Shown: positions 42,799 to 51,514 of the stretch, piece by piece
Layout: every line of letters starts with the position of its first letter
How positions within the stretch are numbered: the first letter of the stretch is position 1
NCBI GenBank assembly: GCA_017406905.1
Contig: JAFQXN010000006.1
Location: forward strand, 280,626-344,625
DNA: 64,000 nucleotides
From: Candidatus Saccharimonadota bacterium
Lineage (GTDB): Bacteria; Patescibacteriota; Saccharimonadia; Saccharimonadales; Saccharimonadaceae
Direction: 5' to 3'
Notes under the pieces: model-generated
What the model was told of the DNA's origin: nothing
Database searches by the model: none
Seen by the model: only the letters and a program-made list of their open reading frames with translations
Position numbers and translations under genes: made by a program

Positions 42799-44028
42799 TT
42801 ACGCCTCCTCCCTGGCTAATGCCATAGTCATACAATGCGAACCCCCACGTCCACGCGATAATTCCGAACTTGATATTTCAATCACTTTAATACCATGCTT
42901 TTTCAGAGTCTGGTTTGTCACATAGTTCCGATCATACGCAATCACTACGCCTGGGCGAATACACAACAAATTCACTCCATCGCTCCATTGCTCACGCTCT
43001 GCATCAATCCGCTTTCCGTCACCACATTTTATTAATTCCACTTTACCTAAATGTAAGTACTTCTCCAAAACCTTCTGCAAACTCTGATGAATCTCTACAA
43101 TCTCCAATTCACCACCCCGCCCCGCAGAAATCTCATAAATTGTCGAAATATCCATAATCGCATCCTGCACTGCAAACTTATCTACATCTACTTGCGTCAT
43201 CACAGTATCAAGGTGCATAAAGCTTCGCTCATCTGGAATATCAATCGCAAGCACATATTTAAATTCATTGTTCTTATCTTTGAACAATCTTTTTGCAAAA
43301 TCCGCAATTGCATCTGGCTCTGTCCGCTGCGAAATCCCAATCGCCACAACTTCTTTAGATAACACCTGTATATCACCCCCTTCAATACAATAAGGCTCAC
43401 TCCTATCGTAATATAATTTCACATCATCATAAAATGGATGATATTTATATACATACTCCATGAAAATCGACTCGCGCGTACGCGTTACCGACCACATCCG
43501 ATGCAACGTCGCACCCCATCCGACGGTAGCCATCGGATCCCGCTGGAAATAAATATTCGGAATCGGATCAATAATCATCCTACCGGTGTCTCTCGTTGCG
43601 TAAAAGCCCGACACCGAACCAAGCTTCTTCAATTCTGAAATATCAATCCCCGCGATACACTTTCGCACCATGTCTTTCGTATCTTTAAAGCCATTCAAAT
43701 AATCGTAACAATGCTTTACAACTTTCGGCGAAGTTACTCCAGCTTCAGCAATAAACTGCTCCAAGAATTTCTTTCTTACCGTCCTTCCGCCAGCTTCAAT
43801 CGCTTCTGCCACAAGGTCTACTAAATACACTACTTCAATTCCTTCTTCTCTCAATACGTTCGCATAAGCATCATGCTCTTGTTGTGCAATTTTAAGATAC
43901 GGAATATCATCAAATAATAATCTCTCTAAAGTATTTGGCGTGAGATTCAAGAACTCATCACCCGGCCGATGCATCAACACCTTCTTTAACGGCGCAATCT
44001 CGCTAAAGTTGCAAATCGAACCTTTCAT
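42799..44028 (-). CDS. arcA: Arginine deiminase
   Basis: Hydrolyses arginine to citrulline and ammonia. 409 residues with the guanidino-modifying fold: PLKKVLMHRPGDE, FDDIPYLKIAQQEHDAY, IYFQRDPMATVGWG (Asp), EGGDIQVL (Glu), RSFMHLDTVMTQVD (His) and the nucleophile C399 in GRGGSHCMTMALAREEA. The start overlaps the arcB stop by one base. Confidence 0.97.
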   Translation of the reverse strand: MKGSICNFSEIAPLKKVLMHRPGDEFLNLTPNTLERLLFDDIPYLKIAQQEHDAYANVLREEGIEVVYLVDLVAEAIEAGGRTVRKKFLEQFIAEAGVTSPKVVKHCYDYLNGFKDTKDMVRKCIAGIDISELKKLGSVSGFYATRDTGRMIIDPIPNIYFQRDPMATVGWGATLHRMWSVTRTRESIFMEYVYKYHPFYDDVKLYYDRSEPYCIEGGDIQVLSKEVVAIGISQRTEPDAIADFAKRLFKDKNNEFKYVLAIDIPDERSFMHLDTVMTQVDVDKFAVQDAIMDISTIYEISAGRGGELEIVEIHQSLQKVLEKYLHLGKVELIKCGDGKRIDAEREQWSDGVNLLCIRPGVVIAYDRNYVTNQTLKKHGIKVIEISSSELSRGRGGSHCMTMALAREEA

Positions 44029-45032
44029 TATTTTTTACTCCTTTCATATAATGTTAAAAACATCACCGCTTTAATTGTGTGCATACGATTCTCCGCCTGC
44101 TCAAACACAATCGAACGCTCCGATTCAAATACCTCATTCGTTACTTCCATTTCAGTCAAACCATATTTTTCTTGTACATCTCTCGCAATCGATGTGTTCA
44201 AATCATGAAACGACGGCAAGCAATGCAAAAACACCGTTCCCGGCTTCGCCATATTCATCATCGCCATATTGACTTGATAGGGCTTCAGCAAGTTGATTCG
44301 CTCACCCCACTTCTCCGCATCTTCACCCAACGACAGCCATACGTCCGCATAAATCGCATCCGCTCTACCAGCTAGCACATTCAAATCACTAGTCACTGTA
44401 ATCGTACAGCCATTCTTCTCTGCAATCGGACGACATTTTTCTATAATTTCATCCGACGGCCTCAACCCATCCGGGCCACACGCAATAAAATTCATTCCCA
44501 TTTTTGCGCTCATCGCCATCAACGAATTTGCCACATTATTTCGGGTATCACCCACAAAAGCTAACGTCAAACCCTGCAACTTCCCAAAATGCTCTTCCAG
44601 CGTCATAAAATCGCCTAAAGCCTGCGTCGGGTGACATTCGTCCGTAAGACCATTCCATACTGGCACACTCGCATACTTCGCAAGATCATCCACTATCTTT
44701 TGGTCAAAACCACGATATTCAATCCCATTATAAATCCGCGACAACACTCTGGCCGTATCCGCAATTGACTCCTTATGCCCCATCTGTGAGCCGGTCGGAT
44801 CAAGATATGTCACCCCCATACCAAGGTCATAACCAGCCACCTCAAACGAACAACGCGTTCTCGTAGAAGTCTTTTCAAACAAAATAGCAATATTTTTATT
44901 TGGAAAAACTTTATGTGGTTTGCCCTCACGCTTTAATTCTTTAAACCTTCTGGCCGTCGCCAACATATAACGAAGCTCATCCTCGCTAAAATCCAGAATC
45001 CTTAAGAAGTCTCTCCCTGCAAAATCCATCAT
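44028..45032 (-). CDS. arcB: Ornithine carbamoyltransferase, catabolic
   Basis: Splits citrulline with phosphate into ornithine and carbamoyl phosphate. 334 residues; carbamoyl-phosphate loop STRTRCSFEVAG (about 55), HPTQALGDFMTLEE, and the ornithine-site HCLPSFHD (about 272). The start is MMDFAGRDFLRILDFS, with GAGGGTGA before it. First gene of arcB-arcA-transporter. The same fold serves biosynthesis (argF), but the neighbours point to the deiminase pathway. Confidence 0.95.
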   Translation of the reverse strand: MMDFAGRDFLRILDFSEDELRYMLATARRFKELKREGKPHKVFPNKNIAILFEKTSTRTRCSFEVAGYDLGMGVTYLDPTGSQMGHKESIADTARVLSRIYNGIEYRGFDQKIVDDLAKYASVPVWNGLTDECHPTQALGDFMTLEEHFGKLQGLTLAFVGDTRNNVANSLMAMSAKMGMNFIACGPDGLRPSDEIIEKCRPIAEKNGCTITVTSDLNVLAGRADAIYADVWLSLGEDAEKWGERINLLKPYQVNMAMMNMAKPGTVFLHCLPSFHDLNTSIARDVQEKYGLTEMEVTNEVFESERSIVFEQAENRMHTIKAVMFLTLYERSKK

Positions 45033-45055
45033 TTCACCCTCTTTACTTACTATAC

Positions 45056-45084
45056 ATTATATATTAAGTTTATTTTAAGCACAA
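45056..45084 (-). promoter_or_regulatory. Promoter of the arcB-arcA-transporter operon
   Basis: Minus strand TTGTGC (45079-45084), 17-nt spacer, TATAAT (45056-45061). Its -35 box overlaps the spacer region of the divergent arcC promoter, so one regulator could control both. Confidence 0.6.
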
Positions 45085-45093
45085 GAACTTTCA

Positions 45094-45102
45094 TGCTATA
45101 AT
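45094..45102 (+). promoter_or_regulatory. Extended -10 promoter, leaderless arcC
   Basis: TGCTATAAT, TTAACC, ATG at 45109. Confidence 0.75.
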
Positions 45103-45108
45103 TTAACC

Positions 45109-46053
45109 ATGAAACCACGTATCGTTCTTGCACTCGGCGGCAACGCCCTACAAAAAAACGGCGAAGCCACCGCCGAAGCCCAAAAGAAAATCGCCGTCAA
45201 AGTCGGCGAATCTATCGCCACCCTCGCTAATGAATATGAAATAATCGTCACGCACGGCAACGGCCCTCAAGTCGGCAATATTCTCATTCACGAAGAATCT
45301 GCCGCCACCGACAAGGCCCCCGCCATGCCCCTAGAGACCGCGGTCGCCATGAGCCAAGGCCAAATCGGCTACTGGCTTACCCAAGCCATCAATAATGCTT
45401 TCGTCAAACAAAACAAACGCAAAAAAGTCGCCACCGTCATCTCGCAAGTTGTAGTAGATCGTAACGATCCAGCTTTTAAAAACCCCACTAAGCCCATTGG
45501 CCAATTTTATTCCGAAGCAGAAGCCAAGAAACTCGCCCAGCAAAACAACTGGGTAGTCAAAGAAGACGCTGGCCGTGGCTGGCGCCGCGTAGTTGCCAGC
45601 CCTAAACCTATCGACATAGTAGAAAAAAATTCCATCAAAGAACTAGTCGCAGACGGCGTCATCGTTATTGCTGCCGGCGGTGGCGGCATCCCAGTCATTC
45701 GCACCAAATTACTCAAACGTCTCAAGGGTATCGACGCCGTTATAGACAAAGATTATGCCGCCGAAAAACTCGCCGAGCTCGTCAAAGCCGACATTTTCGT
45801 ATCAGTCACCGCCGTTCCCAACGTCTTCATTAATTACGGCTTGCCTAATCAAGAATCACTCCATCAAGTCACTGCTTCAGAAATCTCTAAATACATCAAA
45901 TACGGCTATTTCAAAGCCGGCTCTATGCTACCCAAAGTCGAAGCCGCCATCAAATTCGCCCGCCACGGCGGCACCGGCATCATCACCGACATCCACAGTC
46001 TCCAAGCCGCTCTAAACGGTAAAGCCGGCACCATCATCAAAAAACAACTATAA
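45109..46053 (+). CDS. arcC: Carbamate kinase
   Basis: Makes ATP from carbamoyl phosphate, the energy-yielding step of the pathway. 314 residues: MKPRIVLALGGNALQKNGE, THGNGPQVGNIL, MSQGQIGYWLTQAI, AAGGGGIPV, DKDYAAEKLA. It is divergent from arcB and tail-to-tail with pgi, overlapping it by 6 nt. Confidence 0.97.
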   Translation: MKPRIVLALGGNALQKNGEATAEAQKKIAVKVGESIATLANEYEIIVTHGNGPQVGNILIHEESAATDKAPAMPLETAVAMSQGQIGYWLTQAINNAFVKQNKRKKVATVISQVVVDRNDPAFKNPTKPIGQFYSEAEAKKLAQQNNWVVKEDAGRGWRRVVASPKPIDIVEKNSIKELVADGVIVIAAGGGGIPVIRTKLLKRLKGIDAVIDKDYAAEKLAELVKADIFVSVTAVPNVFINYGLPNQESLHQVTASEISKYIKYGYFKAGSMLPKVEAAIKFARHGGTGIITDIHSLQAALNGKAGTIIKKQL

Positions 46054-47172
46054 TAGCTTCTTCAGCTCTGCCTTATACGCCTCTACCCCTGGCTGGTCAA
46101 ACGGATTCACTCCGATTAATTTCGCCGACACTGCACAGGCCAACTCAAAGAAATATATCAATTCACCAAATCCTTTCTCATCGAATGAGGGCACGCTAAT
46201 ATTTAATACTGGAATCCCGCCCTCTGTATGCGCAATCCTCACCGCCGATACTACTTTGGCATTCATGTCATCAGTCGGAAAATCAATTATCGTCTCAAAT
46301 AGATTCCGCCTGCCATCCTGCAAATACTGCCCCAAAGAGTGTAAATCTGTCGAATAAATCACCGAGCAAGGCAAAATCCCCCGCCTATCCTTACCCTCTG
46401 ACTCGCCAAACAGTTGTTTCAACCACTCATTAAAATACATCGTACTCGGCTCAAAACTCGCAAACACCTCAGTATCGTATTTTTTGGCATCCAAAGCGTA
46501 TCTCATATAAGCATACTGCACCGCCGGTTCTACTGCCGTTTCCACCGCTTCCGCCGCACCCTCTAACAGCTTATCTACATCAACCCCTGCGACTAGCATC
46601 GGTAATAGCCCTACCGCCGTCAAAACTGAATATCGCCCCCCAATATTATCCGGCACCACAAATCTCGTATACCCCGACGCCTCCGCCTCATCATGTAGCG
46701 TCCCCTTGCTTGCATCAGTCGTCGCATAAATCCTGTTCCGCGCCTCTTCCTCACCGTATTTTTCAATTAACTTCTGCTTAAACACCTCAAAAGCCCTCGC
46801 TGGCTCCAAAGTCGTACCAGATTTTGAAATCACGTTAATCGAAAAATCATGATCCCCCACCTCATCAAGCGCATATTCTAATTCCCTTGCGGATAACGAA
46901 TTACCTGCATAAACCACTTTTGTCTCGGATTTCGGCCTCAAAGCCTCAATTATCGCCCGATGCCCTAAATAAGAACCCCCAATTCCGACACATACCAAAT
47001 ATTCCGAATCCTCATTTATTTTCTTAGCTGCCTCTTTTATTCTTGCAAATTCCCCCATATCATATCTCCTCGGCAACTCCAACCACCCCCCCATCGGATC
47101 TCTGGCAATCTCCCCTAGAATCCTCTTTACTTCTTCAGCATCAATCTCCGAACTAAAATTCAACTTTATCAT
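46048..47172 (-). CDS. pgi: Glucose-6-phosphate isomerase, short form
   Basis: Interconverts glucose-6- and fructose-6-phosphate. At 374 residues it is shorter than the usual 430-550. SIS domains with GIGGSYLGHRAI, SKSGTTLEPARAF, NIGGRYSVLTAVG and the C-terminal GVNPFDQPGVEAYK are intact, so it should be active. It has its own TATAAT and GGAGGTG site. Confidence 0.93.
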   Translation of the reverse strand: MIKLNFSSEIDAEEVKRILGEIARDPMGGWLELPRRYDMGEFARIKEAAKKINEDSEYLVCVGIGGSYLGHRAIIEALRPKSETKVVYAGNSLSARELEYALDEVGDHDFSINVISKSGTTLEPARAFEVFKQKLIEKYGEEEARNRIYATTDASKGTLHDEAEASGYTRFVVPDNIGGRYSVLTAVGLLPMLVAGVDVDKLLEGAAEAVETAVEPAVQYAYMRYALDAKKYDTEVFASFEPSTMYFNEWLKQLFGESEGKDRRGILPCSVIYSTDLHSLGQYLQDGRRNLFETIIDFPTDDMNAKVVSAVRIAHTEGGIPVLNISVPSFDEKGFGELIYFFELACAVSAKLIGVNPFDQPGVEAYKAELKKLL

Positions 47173-47196
47173 AACACCTCCAACTAACTTAATTTC

Positions 47197-47205
47197 ATTA
47201 TACCA
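47197..47205 (-). promoter_or_regulatory. Extended -10 promoter of pgi
   Basis: Minus strand TGGTATAAT with a leader of about 20 nt carrying GGAGGTG. Confidence 0.6.
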
Positions 47206-47297
47206 TAATCGCCACCCAAAATCACAATTTATCGCCCTATCCGCTGCATTTTTACCCCTGTTATCACCAAAAAACTATTGCTTTTTTCTTTAAAGTG

Positions 47298-47306
47298 TGG
47301 TATAAT
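47298..47306 (+). promoter_or_regulatory. Extended -10 promoter with a leaderless mini-frame
   Basis: TGGTATAAT, AATAGT, then ATG at 47313, which opens a four-codon frame. Confidence 0.65.
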
Positions 47307-47312
47307 AATAGT

Positions 47313-47327
47313 ATGAACGTACTTTAA
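47313..47327 (+). CDS. Four-codon leader frame (MNVL)
   Basis: ATG AAC GTA CTT TAA stands at the usual leaderless distance (6 nt) from TATAAT. Its stop codon runs into the AAGGAGG of the next gene. It could start ribosomes that re-initiate at 47341, or be chance. Confidence 0.35.
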   Translation: MNVL

Positions 47328-47340
47328 GGAGGTGCCCGCA

Positions 47341-47634
47341 ATGTTTTCCAGGAAAAAACAATACAGTCTTAGCATATATATTTCAGACAAGGCTAACGAA
47401 ATGCAAGTAATAGAACTCATCAAAAGTCTCCGTAAACACAAGTTCGACGTCTACATCGACGAAATGGATACAGTCGGACAACTTACCCCAATTATCAGAA
47501 AGGAGATAATCCCCCTTTCAGGGAAAAAGCTTCGGGCCATCAACAACCATCTTCCCACCTTACCGATCGACCTCCTCAACAAGATTGACTTCTTCAACGA
47601 TGAGGAAGTTACCTACAACTTTAAAAAAGGTTAA
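47341..47634 (+). CDS. Hypothetical 97-residue protein
   Basis: Not recognised. Start MFSRKKQYSLSIYISDKA at 47341, 8 nt after AGGAGG; a GTG three codons earlier is inside the ribosome binding site and rejected. A soluble, mixed alpha/beta pattern (YSLSIYISD strand, helix EMQVIELIKSLRKH, strand FDVYIDEM) with a basic end (NFKKG); no signal peptide. It stands alone, with its own promoter and terminator, between pgi and tRNA-Leu. Confidence 0.65.
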   Translation: MFSRKKQYSLSIYISDKANEMQVIELIKSLRKHKFDVYIDEMDTVGQLTPIIRKEIIPLSGKKLRAINNHLPTLPIDLLNKIDFFNDEEVTYNFKKG

Positions 47635-47642
47635 TTATCATC

Positions 47643-47672
47643 TCCCCCGGGCCACTGATGCTCGGGGGATTT
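47643..47672 (+). terminator. Terminator of the 97-residue gene
   Basis: TCCCCCG/CGGGGGA stem; the following T-tract is weak. Confidence 0.6.
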
Positions 47673-47735
47673 ACTATGGCAAAATAAAGCACTTTCCCGC
47701 CCTAGCTACGCCCTAGTGACTTTCTTAGCTTTATA

Positions 47736-47744
47736 TGTTACAAT
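47736..47744 (+). promoter_or_regulatory. Promoter of tRNA-Leu
   Basis: TGTTACAAT, 9 nt before the tRNA 5' end. Confidence 0.55.
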
Positions 47745-47753
47745 AACGGGTAA

Positions 47754-47840
47754 GCCCGAGTGGCGGAATTGGCAGACGCGCTAGCTTCAGGTGCTAGTGA
47801 TAGCAATATCGTGCAGGTTCAACCCCTGTCTCGGGCACCA
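47754..47840 (+). tRNA. tRNA-Leu (anticodon CAG)
   Basis: An 87-nt type II tRNA with a long variable arm and encoded CCA. Acceptor GCCCGAG/CTCGGGC, anticodon loop TTCAGGT between CTAGC and GCTAG. Confidence 0.96.
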
Positions 47841-47884
47841 CGCCTATACGCATTACAGACATAAGCAACAAGCTTATGTCATTT

Positions 47885-48586
47885 TTATATTGCATCGCCT
47901 TCGCAATATCCCGCCCTCACATTGTAAACATAATCTACCGTATCGCCAATTTTAGCCACCCAATCTCGCACCGCCGCTTCTGTTTCCGCCGTCGGTGGCA
48001 CCGCCTCATCGCAAGAATACAGATAAATCTGTAACGCTCGCTCACCATCGCTCGCCGTAGTGATAGATTTTACCAAATATTTCTCCCCACTCGCTAGAGT
48101 ACCAGCATACGGCAGATATAAATCCACTGCTGCACTCGTGCTTCCATAGTGCCCCTTGCACTCTACTTCTGGATACTTCATCTCTTCCATCCTCGGGCAA
48201 GCAATATACACTGACAAATCAGTCAGATCTTGATTCGTATCGGTAATTCTCACTCTATAAGTCTGACGTATTGAATCAATATCGGCAATAAACGTCGTCA
48301 CCACACTTCCATCACTACTCCTAAAGCTATCTACGGTATCCCCGCGTATCACCACATCATCCACCGTTGCGTCTTCGCCTACAAATCCTTGTCCTTGCAA
48401 CAATTCAATCAAACTCTCCCGAAAATCATTCACACTTCTATCAGAAACTCCATCTAACGCACCTTGATTTTCTATCGTCACCCTTTCATACTCTCTCGGC
48501 ATCAATAAATTCACTAATATTGCTACCAAAACGGCAATCACTACTATCGGTACAACATAAATTATCCATTTCAGTTTATTCTTCAT
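47885..48586 (-). CDS. Membrane-anchored protein, paralogue of the gene at 51515
   Basis: 233 residues from MKNKLKWIIYVVPIVVIAV; one membrane span (about 7-30), the rest outside. It aligns by eye with the protein at 51515-52252: VVTTFIADIDSIRQTYRVRI against VVTAKFIVDIESMHYSFAVT, then SVYIACPRMEEMKYPEVECK against SIYVECPHYLDVIYTDTKC, including one conserved Cys pair. No enzymatic motif. It lies 1 nt after the wall hydrolase gene and is surely cotranscribed with it. Confidence 0.75.
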   Translation of the reverse strand: MKNKLKWIIYVVPIVVIAVLVAILVNLLMPREYERVTIENQGALDGVSDRSVNDFRESLIELLQGQGFVGEDATVDDVVIRGDTVDSFRSSDGSVVTTFIADIDSIRQTYRVRITDTNQDLTDLSVYIACPRMEEMKYPEVECKGHYGSTSAAVDLYLPYAGTLASGEKYLVKSITTASDGERALQIYLYSCDEAVPPTAETEAAVRDWVAKIGDTVDYVYNVRAGYCEGDAI

Positions 48587-48587
48587 T

Positions 48588-51479
48588 TTATTCTCCCGTG
48601 TCCAAATACCTTTCAATTGCGTCTAAATCTACATTCTTCGGATAAGCAAACCCGTTTAAATGCGTAATCCACAAAGCCGACATCAAATTCGAAGACTTTC
48701 TCACGAACCCAGAACCTCCACCCTCCACTGTACCATCACCCTTACCTCTATTCTTGCCACTTTTACCGTTCGTACAACTCGCATGCCCCACAATCCATTC
48801 TCCATCGTGGTAACCCAAAATCACCCCAGTATGCGGATGCGCCGCACCAGAATCCCCACTAAACACCGCCCAAACCCGCGGTTGCATACCCTTCCCCTCC
48901 ACATTGGTCATATTTAAAGCCGTCACATTTCCATTGCCAGTATTTCTCACTGAATCAGTAAATTTATTAATAAAGAATGCCGAAAATGTCACGCAGTTTG
49001 AACCACCACCCCCACAATATCCCCACAAAGCATTGTCGCGTCCTAATCCAATCACACTGCTATTATTCAAATTCGCACCATAATTCATCATGAAAATCTT
49101 TGCCTGCTCGTAAGTCAAACCGCCTTCGCTAATCGAATTATTTACTCTCCTGAAAATCCTAAAATTCTCCCCCTCACTGTCTACATACCTACCGCCGGCA
49201 TTATTCGCGATATACTGCGTAATTGTTCCCACCCGCTCATGTGCCGAAGCATGTGCCTGCTTACCATAAGTCCCACCAAATTGACCTACGTATATAGATA
49301 TATGATTATTGCTGACAAATATATCACCTGGTTTCAAATTGTTTTCATTCCCATCATTAGATATTTCATCCCAACGGTCAGACTTTTCCATATAATTTAA
49401 CATATTTCCAGCTCCACCTTTTGGCAAAGCACCATCATCATCTACGCCAGCATAATAAAGCACCGTTGCCACAAACCACCCACAATCTTCATAATAATTC
49501 CCGCCAATCGCATACCTCGCCTTTTGCTCCCGATACAAGTCTCTCGGGTTATGGAAACAAGTACCATCGTCATAATTCCACGCTACCCAAGCGCCACCAT
49601 CCTCCAAACATTGTCCAGCGTGCGCGTCATCATTCTGCCCAGTCTGCACCGGCCATGCCATTCCTACCGCCGCCTTCGCAATATCTTCTCCGCCCGGCCC
49701 AGCATACCCCTCTTGTTCCATTGCACACTGCTGCGACACGTTGCGCCGCACTTCTTGCACTTGTGTCACCGCACTCGTTGTGCGATTCCCATCAATCAAC
49801 ACATCTCTCGCCGCTTCCAAATATTCACTGGTTATCTCTATATCTTTTACACCATTAATGTATAATTCATAATCACCTTTCAAATAATTCCACAGCCCCT
49901 CACCACTATAATCAGCTCCACCTGCCCTCACCTCATACTGACTCGCCAAATCCGATACCCTATCCTTAAATTCATTTAAATTATCACCGTCCGCTTTTGC
50001 CGCCTCCGCAATATCCCAAACTTGCGCATCCGTTAAGGCATACTTTGTAAATCCGCCATTGCTTATTGCTTCCGTCGCACTAACCACACCCGTACTCGCT
50101 GAAGCCGCCACCGTCATATTTGATAATCTAGCATACACATCCTCTGCCGCATTTCTACGACTCGCCGAACCTTGATAATAATAATTACTAATTAAAGTCT
50201 TCACCCCAGGATCAGTTATCGGCGAAGAACCATTCACGGCACGTTCAATCTCCACCAAAAACAAATCAGAATATCCACTTGGCGTCTTATTCGCCACTTT
50301 ATCCAAATTATTTATAAACCCATCCCAGTTACTCCTATATTTGTCTGACTTAGTCAAATAATCCAACTCCATCCGTATCGCAGTATCTATATCATTTTGC
50401 GATGCTCCCACCTTCGCCAAATCACTATCCACCTCACCAGTATCCCCCCACCAACCATAAAATGCCCAATAATCTCTCCCCACCGCCGCGTTTATTTCCG
50501 CTGCCAATTCCAAACCATAATTTACGCCATTATAACTATCCATCAGCATCCAAAGCCCACGATACTTCCCATTCGAACCTCGCATAAACGGATTATATCC
50601 GGACTCCGTGTAAAAATTACCCATAATTCCCGCAATTACCGCCGGATTGTCTGATACTCCTTCTATCCCTGCCTGCGCAAAATAATTCCAAATCCTTTCC
50701 TCTGTGGTATTCCCAGCCAAAAGCCCCGCCGTACAATTCTTTGGCAAGGCCTCTTTTATCACTTGTACCCATGCATCATACCCACCATTACTTGATGGAT
50801 GAATAGAATCACTACTGTAATATTCCGGTTTCGCTATCGCCGCATAATCTGCCAAATAAAAATTATCATGAGCCTCCACAAAATCTCTCTTCGCACTATT
50901 GCCACCGCTATAATCTGCCCCACTCGTGGTATACGCCGTAGTTAAAATCACTTTCGTATTATCACCTACCAAATTCGCAATTTCATTTAAGATTCCAGTC
51001 ATCGCCGACTCACTAATCTCATCATTCGTACCAAGAGCAAACACTAAATACGGCCGTAATTTCCCCGCCTTTATAATATCATTTAAAATCGCCACACCAC
51101 CAGCGCCACCACTACCTTCTACTGCGTTCATTTCCGAATGCTTACTTCCCTGAATATAAGAATATGGTGACATAGCATTTCCAGCTTGCTCAGTTCCCAA
51201 ATCTACTCCAGGAAAAGTCGCCAAAATCTTATTTAGAGCTTGCACTGAATACGAATCCCCAATCCAAGTAATTTGGTCTCCGGTAGGCGCTACGCATACT
51301 GCATTATTCCCAGCCAAACATTCATCCGGATCATAAAACAAGATATTATTTTGCGAATACATCCACATATCTTCTTCCGATAACGCAAAAACCGACACTG
51401 GCTGGAAAGCCAAAATCATCGCTACTACAGCCAAAACTACCTTTCGCATCGAACCAAATTTCAAAATCTTTCTCGCCAT
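48588..51479 (-). CDS. Secreted multidomain wall hydrolase: SGNH, lysozyme-like, two CHAP/NlpC-like domains
   Basis: 963 residues. Signal peptide 1-32. Domain 1 (about 65-245) is an SGNH-type esterase: G-D-S at 74-76, GTND at 150-153, and D224/H227 in SDSIHPS. Domain 2 (about 255-440) resembles phage-tail lysozyme domains: VIAGIMGNFYTESGYNPFMR with candidate catalytic E292. A helical linker (440-590) follows. Domain 3 (about 600-780) is cysteine-peptidase-like (C666 in YEDCGWFV, H726 in VSNNHISIYVGQ). Domain 4 (about 790-950) repeats the theme (C829 in GSNCVTFSAFF, H883 in HPHTGVILGYHDGEW). Deacetylation, glycan cleavage and peptide cleavage of peptidoglycan are inferred. Host wall attack or uptake of wall material would fit an epibiont. 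Confidence 0.82.
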   Translation of the reverse strand: MARKILKFGSMRKVVLAVVAMILAFQPVSVFALSEEDMWMYSQNNILFYDPDECLAGNNAVCVAPTGDQITWIGDSYSVQALNKILATFPGVDLGTEQAGNAMSPYSYIQGSKHSEMNAVEGSGGAGGVAILNDIIKAGKLRPYLVFALGTNDEISESAMTGILNEIANLVGDNTKVILTTAYTTSGADYSGGNSAKRDFVEAHDNFYLADYAAIAKPEYYSSDSIHPSSNGGYDAWVQVIKEALPKNCTAGLLAGNTTEERIWNYFAQAGIEGVSDNPAVIAGIMGNFYTESGYNPFMRGSNGKYRGLWMLMDSYNGVNYGLELAAEINAAVGRDYWAFYGWWGDTGEVDSDLAKVGASQNDIDTAIRMELDYLTKSDKYRSNWDGFINNLDKVANKTPSGYSDLFLVEIERAVNGSSPITDPGVKTLISNYYYQGSASRRNAAEDVYARLSNMTVAASASTGVVSATEAISNGGFTKYALTDAQVWDIAEAAKADGDNLNEFKDRVSDLASQYEVRAGGADYSGEGLWNYLKGDYELYINGVKDIEITSEYLEAARDVLIDGNRTTSAVTQVQEVRRNVSQQCAMEQEGYAGPGGEDIAKAAVGMAWPVQTGQNDDAHAGQCLEDGGAWVAWNYDDGTCFHNPRDLYREQKARYAIGGNYYEDCGWFVATVLYYAGVDDDGALPKGGAGNMLNYMEKSDRWDEISNDGNENNLKPGDIFVSNNHISIYVGQFGGTYGKQAHASAHERVGTITQYIANNAGGRYVDSEGENFRIFRRVNNSISEGGLTYEQAKIFMMNYGANLNNSSVIGLGRDNALWGYCGGGGSNCVTFSAFFINKFTDSVRNTGNGNVTALNMTNVEGKGMQPRVWAVFSGDSGAAHPHTGVILGYHDGEWIVGHASCTNGKSGKNRGKGDGTVEGGGSGFVRKSSNLMSALWITHLNGFAYPKNVDLDAIERYLDTGE

Positions 51480-51491
51480 ATCCTATTTACA

Positions 51492-51500
51492 ATTATACCA
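51492..51500 (-). promoter_or_regulatory. Extended -10 promoter of the wall hydrolase
   Basis: Minus strand TGGTATAAT with a 12-nt leader containing a weak AGGA. Confidence 0.55.
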
Positions 51501-51514
51501 TATATTATATAATA

